Shown in pieces: positions 36,201-47,272 of a stretch of DNA of 64,000 bases. Where the stretch lies: contig NC_088298.1 of the NCBI RefSeq assembly GCF_032854445.1, positions 12,635,504 to 12,699,503 of the forward strand. Reading direction: 5' to 3'. Position numbers and translations under genes: made by a program. Positions within the stretch are counted from its first letter, which is position 1. Each line of letters begins with the position of its first letter. This DNA comes from Liolophura sinensis (taxonomy: Eukaryota > Mollusca > Polyplacophora > Chitonida > Chitonidae). The notes beneath the pieces are model-generated. The model worked only from the letters and a program-made list of their open reading frames with translations, had not been told where the DNA came from and searched no databases.

Positions 36201-36570
36201 TTTATGTTTTCTTCTTCTTTAAGTGGGCGGTTTTATGATTTATAAGACTGTGTCCCATTGTAGAGGGACAGAGAAGCTCATTGTCGGAAGCTGTAGGAAG
36301 GAATTGTTTTATTTTTGCTGTTACGGCTGTTTCAAAATCGCTGTGGTAGTACGGGTCAGTGATTTGGGGCTCGTAAAATACTTGACTAACGTCTCTGTTC
36401 TGTATTGTTTCAGAGAAGAATCGACATGCGAGAACTGCCAATGCTATCAGCCCGTCCCATTTGTTTACAGCGCCGTCTATTACAAAGACAAAAGGTCCAA
36501 TAATTTCAAGAAGAAATACGGTGTTACCTCCATCAAGTTGCCAGGGTGTTGCAAGTGTTTAAATATTTGA
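27266..36570 (+). CDS. Neurotrophin/Spaetzle-like cystine-knot ligand precursor, gene B (five exons, 253 aa)
   Basis: Exons: 27266-27295, 30682-30752, 32498-32890, 33648-33758, 36414-36570 (762 nt). Phases are the same as gene A (0,2,2,2). Exon 2 (71 nt) and exon 5 (157 nt to the stop) have lengths identical to gene A. The start MASTRLVYCL aligns with KKSRLVLCL of gene A and leads into a hydrophobic segment (about 6-30). The pro-region keeps PGYFR (55-59) and the CxxxC pair (86, 90) and adds an Asn/Thr-rich stretch with possible N-glycosylation sites. Furin-type sites are RGRR (119-122) and RQKR (142-145). The mature part is 108 aa: ACCQSW, GGEVVELVQN, SQYFVSEYF, CENCQC, SIKLPGCCKC. The Cys after QYF in gene A is Phe201 here, so one canonical knot Cys is missing. 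The function is as inferred for gene A. Confidence 0.85.
27585..27840. repeat. 55-bp tandem repeat in intron 1 of gene B
   Basis: Four to five copies. ACATGGTGTGATTTGTCACT recurs at 27601 and 27656; the unit also holds CATCACAGCCACCAGTGGAG. Confidence 0.9.
27841..29304. other. Intron 1 of gene B, no repeat recognised
   Basis: No supported exon or mobile element in this 1.4-kb stretch. Confidence 0.4.
29305..29542. repeat. 22-bp tandem repeat in intron 1 of gene B
   Basis: About 11 nearly identical copies of GTGGAGTAGTTACCATCAAC plus GT or GTAT variants. Low divergence suggests recent expansion. Confidence 0.95.
30007..30520. repeat. Dispersed element with internal 37-40-bp tandem repeats, copy 2
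   Basis: The 5' half matches 15815-16035 block for block. The 3' half is an expanded array of about eight units built on CACTGTCTGTGCCTGGTTTC and CTCAACCCATAAACC. It sits in intron 1 of gene B, some 160 bp before exon 2. Confidence 0.85.
30753..32123. other. Intron 2 of gene B, unannotated part
   Basis: No supported exon or known repeat in about 1.4 kb. Confidence 0.4.
32124..32205 (+). mobile_element. SINE family 1, 3' tail fragment in intron 2 of gene B
   Basis: Contains TATAAATGAAATATTTTTGA, GTACGGCGTAAAGCA and a CAAATAAATA tail; the head is not recognisable. Confidence 0.75.
32980..33392. repeat. 42-bp tandem repeat in intron 3 of gene B
   Basis: About ten copies of a unit with CTAACTTATCCAGAGACCAG and AATAGCCAAAGTTTCCCCTT. 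TAACTTATCC recurs at 32981 and 33023. The unit is 14 codons long without a stop in one frame, so an open frame crosses the last part of the array. It begins 90 bp after the exon 3 donor. Confidence 0.95.
34205..34372 (-). mobile_element. SINE family 1, diverged copy
   Basis: A TTTA-rich tail, then GTTTACGCCGCACTCGAGAA and the GGGAGGAAAACCCACGACCA block on the minus strand, in intron 4 of gene B. Confidence 0.8.
34452..34600 (-). mobile_element. SINE family 1, 3' portion
   Basis: ATTTTACGCCGTACTCAAGA through CGGGCAGAGCCCGGGGGAAA and ATCCGCAGGTTGCTGG; the tRNA head is missing. Confidence 0.85.
34966..35209 (+). mobile_element. SINE family 1, full length
   Basis: The head GGGGCCTCCGTGGCTCAGTT contains the A box and TTTCAAATCC stands at the B box. 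The body and (AAAT)n tail are intact. A perfect 12-bp target-site duplication ATATTTTTAGGT lies at 34954-34965 and 35210-35221. In intron 4 of gene B. Confidence 0.92.
35385..35555. repeat. Inverted repeat, MITE-like
   Basis: The left arm (35385-35454) carries CACCTAATGACTCCTAGTCG, ATATGACTG-like GTATGACTG and GCTAAGTACGAC. The right arm (35498-35552) carries their reverse complements GTCGTACTTAGC, CATATGGCGACGAGGAGTCA and TTAGGTG. A loop of about 45 bp separates them. In intron 4 of gene B. Confidence 0.75.
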
Positions 36571-38714
36571 AAGGTATATACTGTTTGTATGAACAGAGTG
36601 TAGCAATATGCGTTTCATCACACTACAATAACGGTATTACCAAGCTCATGGACATGTGCTTTATTATTGTCAAAGTAATAGGGGTTAAAATTGTTGAGTG
36701 TACATGCTATACTTCCGTCATGCGCATGGGGGTGGAGGTGGGGTCTCCACTCTATGTTAGGTCCACGCTGCGTTGCAAATTAGACAGGCGATGGACGTTC
36801 GAATTATGAACAGATTATGTCATCTTTTTAGCCTAGGCGACTTGAATAGATCTCAAGAGTGGTGTTCTATGTGAAAATGAACACGCCTTTTCTACAGTAG
36901 ATGACCTACGGCTCTGTTGATGCAGAATACAGAAAGTGTGGGAAACTTATGTGGAGAAGTGACGTATAGAGTGTAGCATTTACAAACATTTGAAAAAAAT
37001 GTCATTTTTGAAATCGTAACCGAGATATACCTGTAAGTAATTGTGGTTTTACGCGGGCAGTCATATTGAACTAAATTGTGACCTGACCGACATCTATAAG
37101 CAGCTCCCCTAACAGTGCCCAGGATTTATTTATTTATTTATTTACTTTGTGTTTTACGCCGTATTCAAGAATACTTCATTTACACGATCCATGGCCAGCA
37201 TTATGGTGGGAGGAAATCGAACAGAGCCCGGGGGAATCCCATGACCACCACATGGATGTTATACTGCCGACTGGATTTGACGCTTAATTAACAACCGTTG
37301 GATTATCTTTGATACATACCGAGCTTAAAAGCTAGTGTTCGTATATGATAAAGTATCTGCTATAAAATCTTCATTTCAGAAATGAATAATTATGCGGTGT
37401 CGCAGATGTGTGTGTGTCCATGATTAAACAGTGCGAAATATGTAAAGGTTAAGTGTTGGTGGTGTGTGGGATTCCACACAATTAATTTTAAAAGACACAC
37501 GACACATCCGGCTGGAAGTGAAACACACTGTATAGTTCTCCGGTGCCCACAGATATTTTATTTTATAATGTATATTCATCTTGCATTATGTATCTACAGC
37601 AAGATTTCAGCTAACATGCTAAATTTGTGTACATGTATGCAAAGTCACACCACTTTTGTAAGGGATGGAAGGTACTCTGCCTTCTCTTTGGCTGACAGGC
37701 CACACTTCTAAAATATACAGGTTAACAATATGGTGAGCTGTGGAGACGTTTAGCTTTTACTTGCTTTTATATATTTGGAACCTTGTAGTTTGTTAACGAA
37801 ACCCTGAAACTCTAAATTTGTTGCCATAGGGATTATCTGTAATGAATTTTCAATTCCAGTATAAATGGTCTGACAGTTTTCTTGTATTTTAAAGTCAAAA
37901 TGTTGTAAATATAGTATTTAAGAAAATTGTTTTGACCTTAAATAGGTAATTGCACATGTATAGTAGGTCTATGATACTGTCATCGCTTCTCTGGCTTTAC
38001 TCTCTATGCTGTATACGTCCACCACATTGTCGCCGCTTCCCTGAATTTACTGTCTATGCTGTATACGTCGTTTCCCTGGCTCTACTGTCATTGCTCTATG
38101 TCCGTGAATATACAGTGTAATTTTACCCAGGAAGAACGTCATATTGTCATATTCAAATACATCGTGTGATGTTAAATTTATTATTTATGCACTTACATGA
38201 ATGCTGTGGGGGAAACCAGTATATTGGAAGACGGGCTTACAATTCAGATTAACATTGCATTGACTACAATTTAATAATGTAAGTCATTGTTTTCTACCTG
38301 TGAGTACATAAATGAGGGAAAAGGCAATCTCTTTCAACCACCCTGTAAGGTTTTCTCATTTTATAAGGTGTGTGGCGGCAAACCAGCCACCTTGGGTGTA
38401 AAGAGAATTTATTAATCGACAGATGTATACGTAAACCTGTTTAGAATTTATCACATCGCCCATCATATGACTGATATGCATTAATCAACAACCAGCTGAT
38501 AATGTAATCTATGTTTGCTAAGATTTACATACTGAATTTTTAAGGAGCAATACATTTAAATGGTGATTTTTCTTGACTTATTGTATTTCTATTCCAGTAA
38601 AGTAAAAAATCTGATTGCTCTGATGTGGAGAACAGGTGTCGGAAAAAAAAACATGAATTTTAACTGCAAGTTTCGACTTTTCGTTCTCATAAGGGCTACT
38701 GATTGCTAGCAGCG
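36571..38714. other. Intergenic region downstream of gene B
   Basis: Contains a SINE fragment (annotated separately) and otherwise no supported gene. The 3' UTR of gene B should start here. Confidence 0.4.
37126..37256 (-). mobile_element. SINE family 1, 3' portion
   Basis: TTTATTTATTTATTTACTTT, GTGTTTTACGCCGTATTCAA and GAACAGAGCCCGGGGGAATC on the minus strand; the head is absent. Confidence 0.8.
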
Positions 38715-40990
38715 TAAAGTCACATTGTGATTGTAACGATTGTGAGTCATTCACATTGTGATTGTAACGATTGTGAGTCATTCACATTGTGATTGTAACG
38801 ATTGTAAGTCAGCCACATTGTGATTGTAACGACTGTTAGTCATTCACATTGTGATTATGACGACTGTTAGTCATTCACATTGTGATGGTAACGATTGTTA
38901 GTCATTCACATTGTGATTGTAACGACTGTTAGTCCTTCACATTGTGATTGTAACGATTGTTAGTCATTCACATTGTGATTGTAACGATTGTTAGTCCTTC
39001 ACATTGTGATTGTAACGATTGTTAGTCATTCACATTGTGATTGTAACGATTGTTAGTCATGCACATTGTGATTGTAACGACTGTTAGTCATTCACAATGT
39101 GATTGTAACGATTTTTAGTCATTCACATTGTGATTGTAACGATTGTTAGTCATTCACATTGTGGTTGTAATGATTGTTAATCATATACATTGTGATTGTA
39201 ACGATTGTTAGTCATTCACATTGTGATTGTAACGATTGTTAGTCATTCACATTGTGATTGTAACGATTGTTAGTCATTCACATTGTGATTGTAACGATTG
39301 TTAGTCATTCACATTGTGATTGTAACGATTGTTAGTCATTCACATTGTGATTATAACGATTGTTAGTCATTCACATTGTGATTGTAACGATTGTTAGTCA
39401 TTCACATTGTGATTGTAACGATTGTTAGTCATTCACATTGTGATTGTAACGACTGTTAGTCATTCACATTGTGATTGTAACGATTGTTAGTCATTCACAT
39501 TGTGATTGTAACGATTGTTAGTCATTCACATTGTGATTATAACGACTGTTAGTCATTCACATTGTGATTGTAACGATTGTTAGTCATTCACATTGTGAAT
39601 GTAGCGATTGTTCGTCGGTCACATTGTGATTGTAACGATTGTTAGTCATTCACATTGACCGGCCCGGATAGCACAGTTGGTAGAGCGTCCGCTTCGGGAC
39701 CGGTAGATCCAGGATCAATCCTTGATCGAGTCACACCTAAGACTTTAAAAGAGGAAGTTGTAACTTCCTTGCTTGACGTTCAGCATGAAGGGGATAGTGC
39801 AACGACTGGTTGACTCACTCACTCATTCACATTGTGATTGTAACGATTGTTCGTCGGTCACATTGTGATTGTGACAATTTTTAGTTAGTCAGATTGTGAT
39901 TGTAACGATTGACAGTCGGTCACATGGCGATTATAAGGATTGTTAGTCGGTCACATTGTGATTGTAACGATTGTAAGTCATTCACATTGTGATTGTAACG
40001 ATTGTTCGTCGGTCACATTGTGATTGTAACGATTGTTAGTCATTCACATTGTGATTATAACGACTGTTAGTCATTCACATTGTGATTGTAACGATTGTTA
40101 GTCATTCACATTGTGATTGTAACGATTGTTAGTCATTCACATTGTGATTATAACGACTGTTAGTCATTCACATTGTGATTGTAACGATTGTTAGTCATTC
40201 ACATGGCGATTATAAGGATTCTTAGTCGGTCACATTGTGATTGTAACGATTGTAAGTCATTCACATTGTGATTGTAACGATTGTTCGTCGGTCACATTGT
40301 GATTGTAACGATTGTTAGTCATTTACATTGTGATTGTAACGATTGTTAGTCATTCACATTGTGATTGTAACGATTGTTAGTCATTCACATTGTGATTGTA
40401 ACGATTGTTAGTCATGCACATTGTGATTGTAACGACTGTTAGTCATTCACATTGTGATTGTAACGATTGTTAGTCATTCACATGGCGATTATAAGGATTC
40501 TTAGTCGGTCACATTGTGATTTTAACGATTGTAAGTCATTCACATTGTGATTGTAACGATTGTTCGTCGGTCACATTGTGATTGTAACGATTGTTAGTCA
40601 TTTACATTGTGATTGTAACGATTGTAAGTCATTCACATTGTGATTGTAACGATTGTTAGTCATTTACATTGTGATTGTACCCATTTTTAGTCATTCACAT
40701 TGTGATTGTAACGATTGTTAGTCATTCACATTGTGATTGTAGCGATTGTTAGTCATTCACATTGTGATTGTAACGATTTTTAGTCATTCACATTGTGATT
40801 GTAGCGATTGTTAGTCATTCACATTGTGATTGTAACGATTGTTAGTCATGTACATTGTGATTGTAACGATTTTTAGTCATTCACATTGTGATTGAAACGA
40901 TTGTTAATCATGCACATTGTGATTGTGCCAATTTTTAGTCTGTCAGATTGTGATTGTAACGACTGTTAGTCGGTCACTTTGTGATTGTTC
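38715..40990. repeat. 2.3-kb satellite-like array of 31-bp units
   Basis: About 68 copies of a unit made of TTCACATTGTGATTGTAACG and ATTGTTAGTCA. Many units are identical. Variant blocks such as CACATGGCGATTATAAGGAT recur near 39920, 40200 and 40482 with the same following variants, showing duplication of multi-unit blocks. One SINE interrupts it at 39658-39823. Confidence 0.95.
39658..39823 (+). mobile_element. tRNA-derived SINE (family 2) inside the 31-bp array
   Basis: The head has GGCCCGGATAGCACAGTTGG (A box) and GGTAGAGCGTCCGCTTCGG, with GGATCAATCC near the B box. The body reads AAAGAGGAAGTTGTAACTTC and GGGGATAGTGCAACGACTGG. The element ends in CACTCACTC. CATTCACATTG flanks both ends (39647-39657 and 39824-39834). 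That is array sequence, but it fits a target-site duplication. Confidence 0.88.
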
Positions 40991-41060
40991 TTTGTCATTT
41001 GCAAGAACTATAGTAGACAAATCTTGAAAGGCAAACCTCTGCTGGATGAACGATCCATTA

Positions 41061-41212
41061 TATTTGTGTATTAATTTATTTGATTGGTATTTTACGCCGT
41101 ACTCACCAATATTTCACTTATATTCGATTATTGTGGGAGGAAACCGGTAGTTGGATCATGAATAAAATTATTGAGTATGGCGTAAAACTACAATCGAATA
41201 AATAAATAAATA
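41061..41212. mobile_element. Two opposed SINE family 1 tail fragments
   Basis: 41061-41145 reads on the minus strand (TATTTTACGCCGTACTCACC, TGTGGGAGGAAACCGG). 41160-41212 is a plus-strand tail (GAGTATGGCGTAAAACTACA, AATAAATAAATAAA). The pair forms a small inverted arrangement. Confidence 0.75.
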
Positions 41213-42416
41213 AAACTAAGCCGTCTGTAGGTTCATTCTCTAACCTGTAAATGACGACTATACATTACTGATTTCCAACCATGTTACTTCTTAAACCAAT
41301 TTTTTGTGCATCGGGCTTATTTATTCTCACTTTTTCGCGATACATTCTAACATCGTAAAGCAAGCGAAGATAAAACCAAAATCTTTAACATATATACATT
41401 TATTTACTATTGTAAATACAGAGAACATGAGCTTAGTTCAAGTATTCTTATTGTTGCCTCAAAGTCGGCCACCAAAAGGATACTCGTGTACAAAACATTT
41501 AGTTATAGCCGACTGACCGTAACAGAATAAGCTAAAAACTTTTTGAAATAACGATTCTAATACATCTGTCATGCATTCGACTTTCTAAATAAAAACGTGA
41601 AAGCAGTGACAATAAAGTAGAAGTATTAGCTGAAACCTGGTTAGTCATTTCAGCGTGTATTTGTACGTAAATTCGTGAATCAGAACAAATATAAATCAAT
41701 TATGATCTCTGCACTTTCTGACTAAGCGTAAGTTTACCAGAAATTTAGCACGGAATCAGTTTATAAGCAACAGGAACGAGCATTGGTTTTCATTTGTCCT
41801 TTGGCTACCATGTTAAATGAATGGCACACACGTTATTGTTTTTCTGTATTCTGGTGGTGGGCAAATATTGCTTCGTCCTCATTGACCAAGTTCTGGTAAT
41901 TGTTGTTTCACTCGGCCCAAGCCTCGCTCTGGTCGCAGTTCATCTGCCGTCGACCAATAAAGTCGCGCGCTTTAATCCAACTTCTGTTTGTTCAGGTGGG
42001 GCCTGAAGTCAGGAGAGTTATCAGATACATGGCGAAGAACGGGGTTTTCTCGGGGATCTGACCAATGTTATCCACCTACATGCTTCATCGCGCTTGTGTT
42101 AGTGAAATAACCCCGAGGATTTTGGGGGCAAAATCGCAATAATCTAAGTATGTAAATAAACATAGCAGTATATTTGAAAGGACATTTTCCAAGATGATAA
42201 AATTTAGTGGGAGTGGGAGACATTATTTACATTGTTTCACAATTTGCTTCGAACAATAACTGACCTCTACCCTTTGACGTTTTTCGTTTTCCGCCGTAGT
42301 ATATAGGTGATGCGATACGTTCAGTTTTGGTGAGATTACGCTGAGCATTGCTATCAGGTCATCGAAAATCACTTGAAGTACTATTGTGTATAGGTTTCCA
42401 TCACCCATGATTCAAT
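41213..42416. other. Intergenic, nothing recognised
   Basis: No convincing exon. An open frame at 41821-42006 encodes a hydrophobic peptide but has no family resemblance. Should include the 3' UTR of the minus-strand MAPEG gene. Confidence 0.4.
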
Positions 42417-43914
42417 CTAATCTCCAGTCAACCGGAAGGCTGGCCCTGCGGTGAAGAAAAAGAAAATATCCATTCCATATGTGAAAAGCGTGGGAAAATA
42501 CGATATGGCGAAGCCGTAAGACCTGTTGATCGGGTACCCAAGGCAGAAGGCCACTCGACCAACGACGAAGACAACGACAAGAATTGGAATGATCTTCAGT
42601 GAGTCCGACTCCAGGTAGCTACTGAGGATCAACTGTCCAGGGACACTGAGGACGAGCTGCTCCAGGGTGTTCTGTAGGCAGCGGGTGTACACCCCAATGT
42701 ACGCCTCCCCGCGGGGGTCGAGGGGATGGATGGCTGGGGTGCAGAATCGGACGAGAGCCACTATCATCACCCCTAGCAATAAGGTGGAAAGAGAGAAGAC
42801 CTGCCAGCGGAGAGTGTACATCAGTTTACTCTGCCAGGTTTCCAGCCTTGGACGGGGGGCAGGCAGGCTGTGGTAGGCCAGGTATGCACCGAGTGCAACA
42901 ACGGCGCTCGTCAGAATTAGCCGTCCCATTATCGTCCCTCGTGAGGGAAGGGCTGGCTTCTCCGTAGATTGGCGATCCTTCATCGTTACCTGCAACAAAT
43001 TAAAAATTATCTGCAGTATTTCATTTGATTGTTTAAAGGGAAAGAAACCTTTAAAATGCAGTAAGAAAAGCAGAAAGACAAATGAAAACTGTGTCCCCAA
43101 ACACATTTAGACCTACTTACTTCTCTACATTTGTTTCACTTGACTGAAGTCAGATGTGTGGATAGTAAGTTAGGCTTTATGGATCATAGTGGTAATGTGT
43201 GTAGCCAGTCACTTCACACAGCTGTTTTTACATATTTATCCTCAGATGTGAATAAAATTCTTGTGAACTTCCTCATGCAATTTGCGGGCTAGTGATGATT
43301 TGGAACATAGTTATACAAGAAGCACGCTCAATGGGAGAGCAATCATACTGACTAAAATACAGAAGAAACGAGAGTCGTCTCCCCTGTATTGTGGCTTGGT
43401 TCTAGCGTGAGAGGATGATAGATAACTCAGCCCCTATAGACTGAATAAAGGCGATACACATCACACGTTTCAGCACACCAGTGTACATACGGTCCAGGCT
43501 AAAAGCGTATAATATACTGCATAATTCTATCAGATTTTTGTTGAGGTACGATATAATAACTGATACAGATAGCCAACAACTTCACATAATTAATCCAGTT
43601 CACACCTAATAAAGCTTGTAAGCTAGGTATACGTGTAGGCACATACGATAGACCTCACTTTCTCTTAATGGTGTGGCTCTTCGGGATCTCAGTCTGATCC
43701 GAAGCCAGGCGACCTATCCTCTTCCTGTCCTCGCTCTTACCGTGCTGCAGAAGGGTAGTCCGATAAATGTGGGCTTATAGCGCACACATGCTGTGTACAG
43801 GTCAACTCGTATGCAGTCGAGAGCTGGAGATTGCGGTGTGCAGCCGACACTGCCATGCTCTTCTAGGTCACTGAGCGACAGGGTGGAGCGTGCAGTTCCA
43901 GGATTAGAGGCCAT
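42417..43914 (-). CDS. MAPEG-fold membrane protein, TMEM79-like, paralogue 1 (two exons)
   Basis: The core exon (42417-42989) encodes the MAPEG-type domain: a hydrophobic segment near residues 81-98, LRWQVF, CLQNTLEQL (matching the conserved Asn/Glu helix of MAPEG proteins), SSYLES, then VVGRVAFCLGYP and a last hydrophobic helix ending TAGPAFRL. Upstream of its first ATG (42981-42983) is a good acceptor (TTTGTTGCAG). An upstream exon at 43741-43914 starts MASNPGTARSTLSLSDLEEH and ends at a GTAAGA donor. Joining gives an in-frame 248-aa protein (phase 0). The MAPEG exon is secure; the upstream exon is inferred. TMEM79 is a MAPEG-domain membrane protein rather than a proven glutathione enzyme, so I do not assign a reaction. 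Confidence 0.8.
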
Positions 43915-46900
43915 GCATCATACACTCGTGATTATAACGGCCTTCTAATATGAGATATCTGCAAATTTGTTTTCAACCGTATCTAGGTTTATACTAAACA
44001 TAGTCCAACAATATATGAAAGGCTCCAAATAATCGTTATTAAACAATGAATATATACAACATATATCATAAAGCCTGACAGGCTAAAACGTGCATATCTC
44101 TGTGGTTCTCATATAAACGTATGAACTATCCTCCAACCCTCTTGTGGTAATGTAGGGCAGCCACCTGTGCTTTTTTATTTTTGTTTTAACTTTCACACTG
44201 TTGTTGCTAAAAATGTCCGAAAGTGTGGGTAGGGTGCTCTAGAAGGATGTATAAGATTTGTTTTGTGTCATACTCTGCGACATGAACTTTAAAATTTATA
44301 CTGAAGTTTTCCCTGTTTTTGCCCATTGAATTGTCGTACAAGATAATGTCATATCAGTAGAAAGGATTTAATTCGTGTATAGTCTCAGGTGTTAACTGTA
44401 TACTGTGTATACTGGAGATTAATTGGATGGGTTGGTTGTTTTGCTGTGTAAAATAAGGACGAAGATACAGTCAAATACAGGCATGCATTTTTTTCTGACA
44501 AGTGCCACACTAAGATACCTTTGAGCTGCGACTCCACGACCAGGGCAGAACGTCATTTGAACTATTTCATGAACAACCCCAGCGCCTGGCAAGAGAGGAC
44601 TGCGCGGCATTTATAGGTTACACGACTCAGGATTGTATGCTACGCCTGTCACAAGCAGCTATAACCTCAGTCTCCAATAGCGGCCATTATCAAGACTAAT
44701 ACTAATGTCGCTTAATTAGTGGCGACAGTTATCTCCCTTATTCAAGTAGCTATTCGTACACACACCTGATGAATACTTATCGTGATATGATTGACAAGTA
44801 ATTAAGTAGGGCAAATGGATGCTGATCTTACTGCATGGTAGCTCTTTGATCACGTTAAGCTTGCACTAGTGCATTATCCGTGCTGTTCATATAGTAGATT
44901 TGTCAGTCCAGAAACACATACCACTATAGATTCGCTTGATGCTTTCCCGTTAGTCAAAGCGTTATAAAGCGTTCATATCTGGAATACAGGTTCCTATATA
45001 AACTATAGCTCTTTTGATAAAATTTCTGGTTTTCATGGTAACGGTTTCACACAGGGATTCCAAATTAGGCATGCATGCCTAATTGTGGTTCATGCAGGGA
45101 TATTTCCAACTTAAGCTTGAACCGAGTGTGTTTTCTATGGCAACTAACAGAAAAGTGCTGACCCCTATCCTTACCCCTGGTTACGCTCACTTCTTGTTAA
45201 CTGTTGCTGCATGAAGTGACGTCATAGCATATTGTGTCACCATGGTAACCTTCAGGGGCGGGTACTGATGCTGGTAAACAATTTTTCAAATGTTTCAAAA
45301 ACACACAAAATACTGACTTATCTTCAAATATCTTATCTTCAAACTAGGTATAATATAACAAATCAGAATCCGATGGTTACCATCATAATAAAAATTACTT
45401 GGCAGTAATAACTGAATCAGTGCACCAGCACTCTTCAAATCGAAGGAGGATCACGGACCCAACTGCTTGAATAGAGCATGCATTCATCAACATAATGGCG
45501 AGGTAAATACGACTTTTTCCGGGACATGAGGGTTTCAGTGTAATCCATGGTGCTAGGAATGTGTAAGCTGCGATATTTGAATATTGTCTGCAATACGACC
45601 ACTAGACCACGTTCTCCAAATGAGACATTCCTGTCTCACAATGTCAGGCCAGTTTACATGGAAAAAAATTTTAAAATTATTCACCACCCTCATTTCAGTT
45701 TAATCATGAAGTCAATGATTCTTCTTGCTAAAACTTACTTGGTGTTTTGAAAATGAATAGGAAAGATAGTATAACACAGCCAAGGTCGACGTATGAAACG
45801 CAGTGAAATTCAATCAGAAGTCATTCGCGCACTCCTGAAAATGAAACCGTGTGCTGTAACAGGCAGAGGTAACAGATAATTGCTTATCTGAAGAAACAAC
45901 ACAAACATTCAGAACTGAGGGAGCAGCTATACTAGTTTATTTATGTTCCCATTTTCGTTAAGTATATTTACAGTATTACAAACTAAAGGTGACAGAAGTT
46001 AACTACTAGCAAGTCTAGATATTCCTCTGCTACAACAAATAACTGCTTCAGAAAACATCTGCACAGAAATTAGCTATCGACGGAAATTCCTTTTCTGTAG
46101 AAACCTCTGTTACAGAAACCCCTGCTACAGAAACCTTTTCAATTAAAAAAGAAAGAAAATGAATCCAGGATTAAACAAAACGATTCAAACAAATTTATCG
46201 AATATATGGTTCTAGTTATGTGCTAAATTAACTGAATTGCTAGTACATTACTGTTTACCAACTAATTAACAAATACAGAAACATACACAGTTTTGTATTG
46301 TATACTACTAAACAGATAAAACCAATCAATTTAACATCGATCATTAGCCAGTTAAAACATTTAATGTAGGTATAGATGACAGCAGTTAACCACACCCTGC
46401 TATGGACCGACCATTCAAGCCACGATCCAGTGCCTCATCAACGTTGGTATATGGGACACGGTGAATTGTATCCCTGAGGAACAATTTGAAACCAATAAAT
46501 CTCTTGCTAGGATGGGTATCCTGGAGCAAGGGAGCATGGGAGCACCTCCACTGTAACCGCCACTGACCCTTACAATAGATTAAGACTAACCTGTCAAACA
46601 ATCAGTGAAAGAAAAAAAAAACCCTTTCAGTGGATCCTTTTCATACATCACTCAATCCATCTATCAATCAACTAACCTATATCAATCAATGAATCAAAAG
46701 TTACTAACAATGAACGTGTTTGTGCCATGTGTAACAAAGTGTATTTTTATATTTGTATAGCCCAAAATAGGTATTCTTCTGACTTACCTCAGGCAATGAT
46801 ATTTTACTTACACTATTATAACAAAGAATTTCGTTTTACCTTGTACAGAAAACAATTCCTTCACTAATTCATGTGTGCAAAATTCAAACTATCATTTACA

Positions 46901-47272
46901 GTTGTAGCTTTCCATATCACATTTAGCGCCTAAAACAACACGCACATATACAGCTGATTATTCTATTGTCCATCCCTGCCTTTGTGATTACGTTTTGGGG
47001 GCAAACTGCCAAGATTTTATACGCATCATAGAATGCAAGAGAACAATTAATGGTCAATTCGGACATGGGCTCCGAGTGTCCATTGCGCAGGTAGACGTAC
47101 GCCTAGTCCATCTGATATGTTTTCGTTAATATGAATGTTTTTTAACGCTTTATCTTGACACAGAAAGAGGATTTACAAAATCTGATCACGATGTGTCATG
47201 GAGGATATAGCAAATGTAGAATGTCCTAAACATGACTAATAGAATACATCGTTGTTGTTGTTGTCATCGATC
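43915..47272. other. Intergenic region between the two MAPEG genes
   Basis: About 3.4 kb. Short open frames on both strands show no family resemblance. It should contain the promoter of paralogue 1 and the 3' UTR of paralogue 2. Confidence 0.4.

Noticed and set aside
39658-39735. Possible tRNA gene
   Set aside because: It has tRNA-like A and B boxes but no good cloverleaf, and is followed by a SINE body; it is the head of a tRNA-derived SINE.
38715-40990. CRISPR-like regular direct repeats of about 31 bp
   Set aside because: There are no unique spacers between units, and the surrounding sequence is animal DNA with introns and SINEs; it is a tandem satellite.
41821-42006. Small hydrophobic open frame (61 codons)
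   Set aside because: No splice signals, neighbours or family resemblance; length is within chance expectation.
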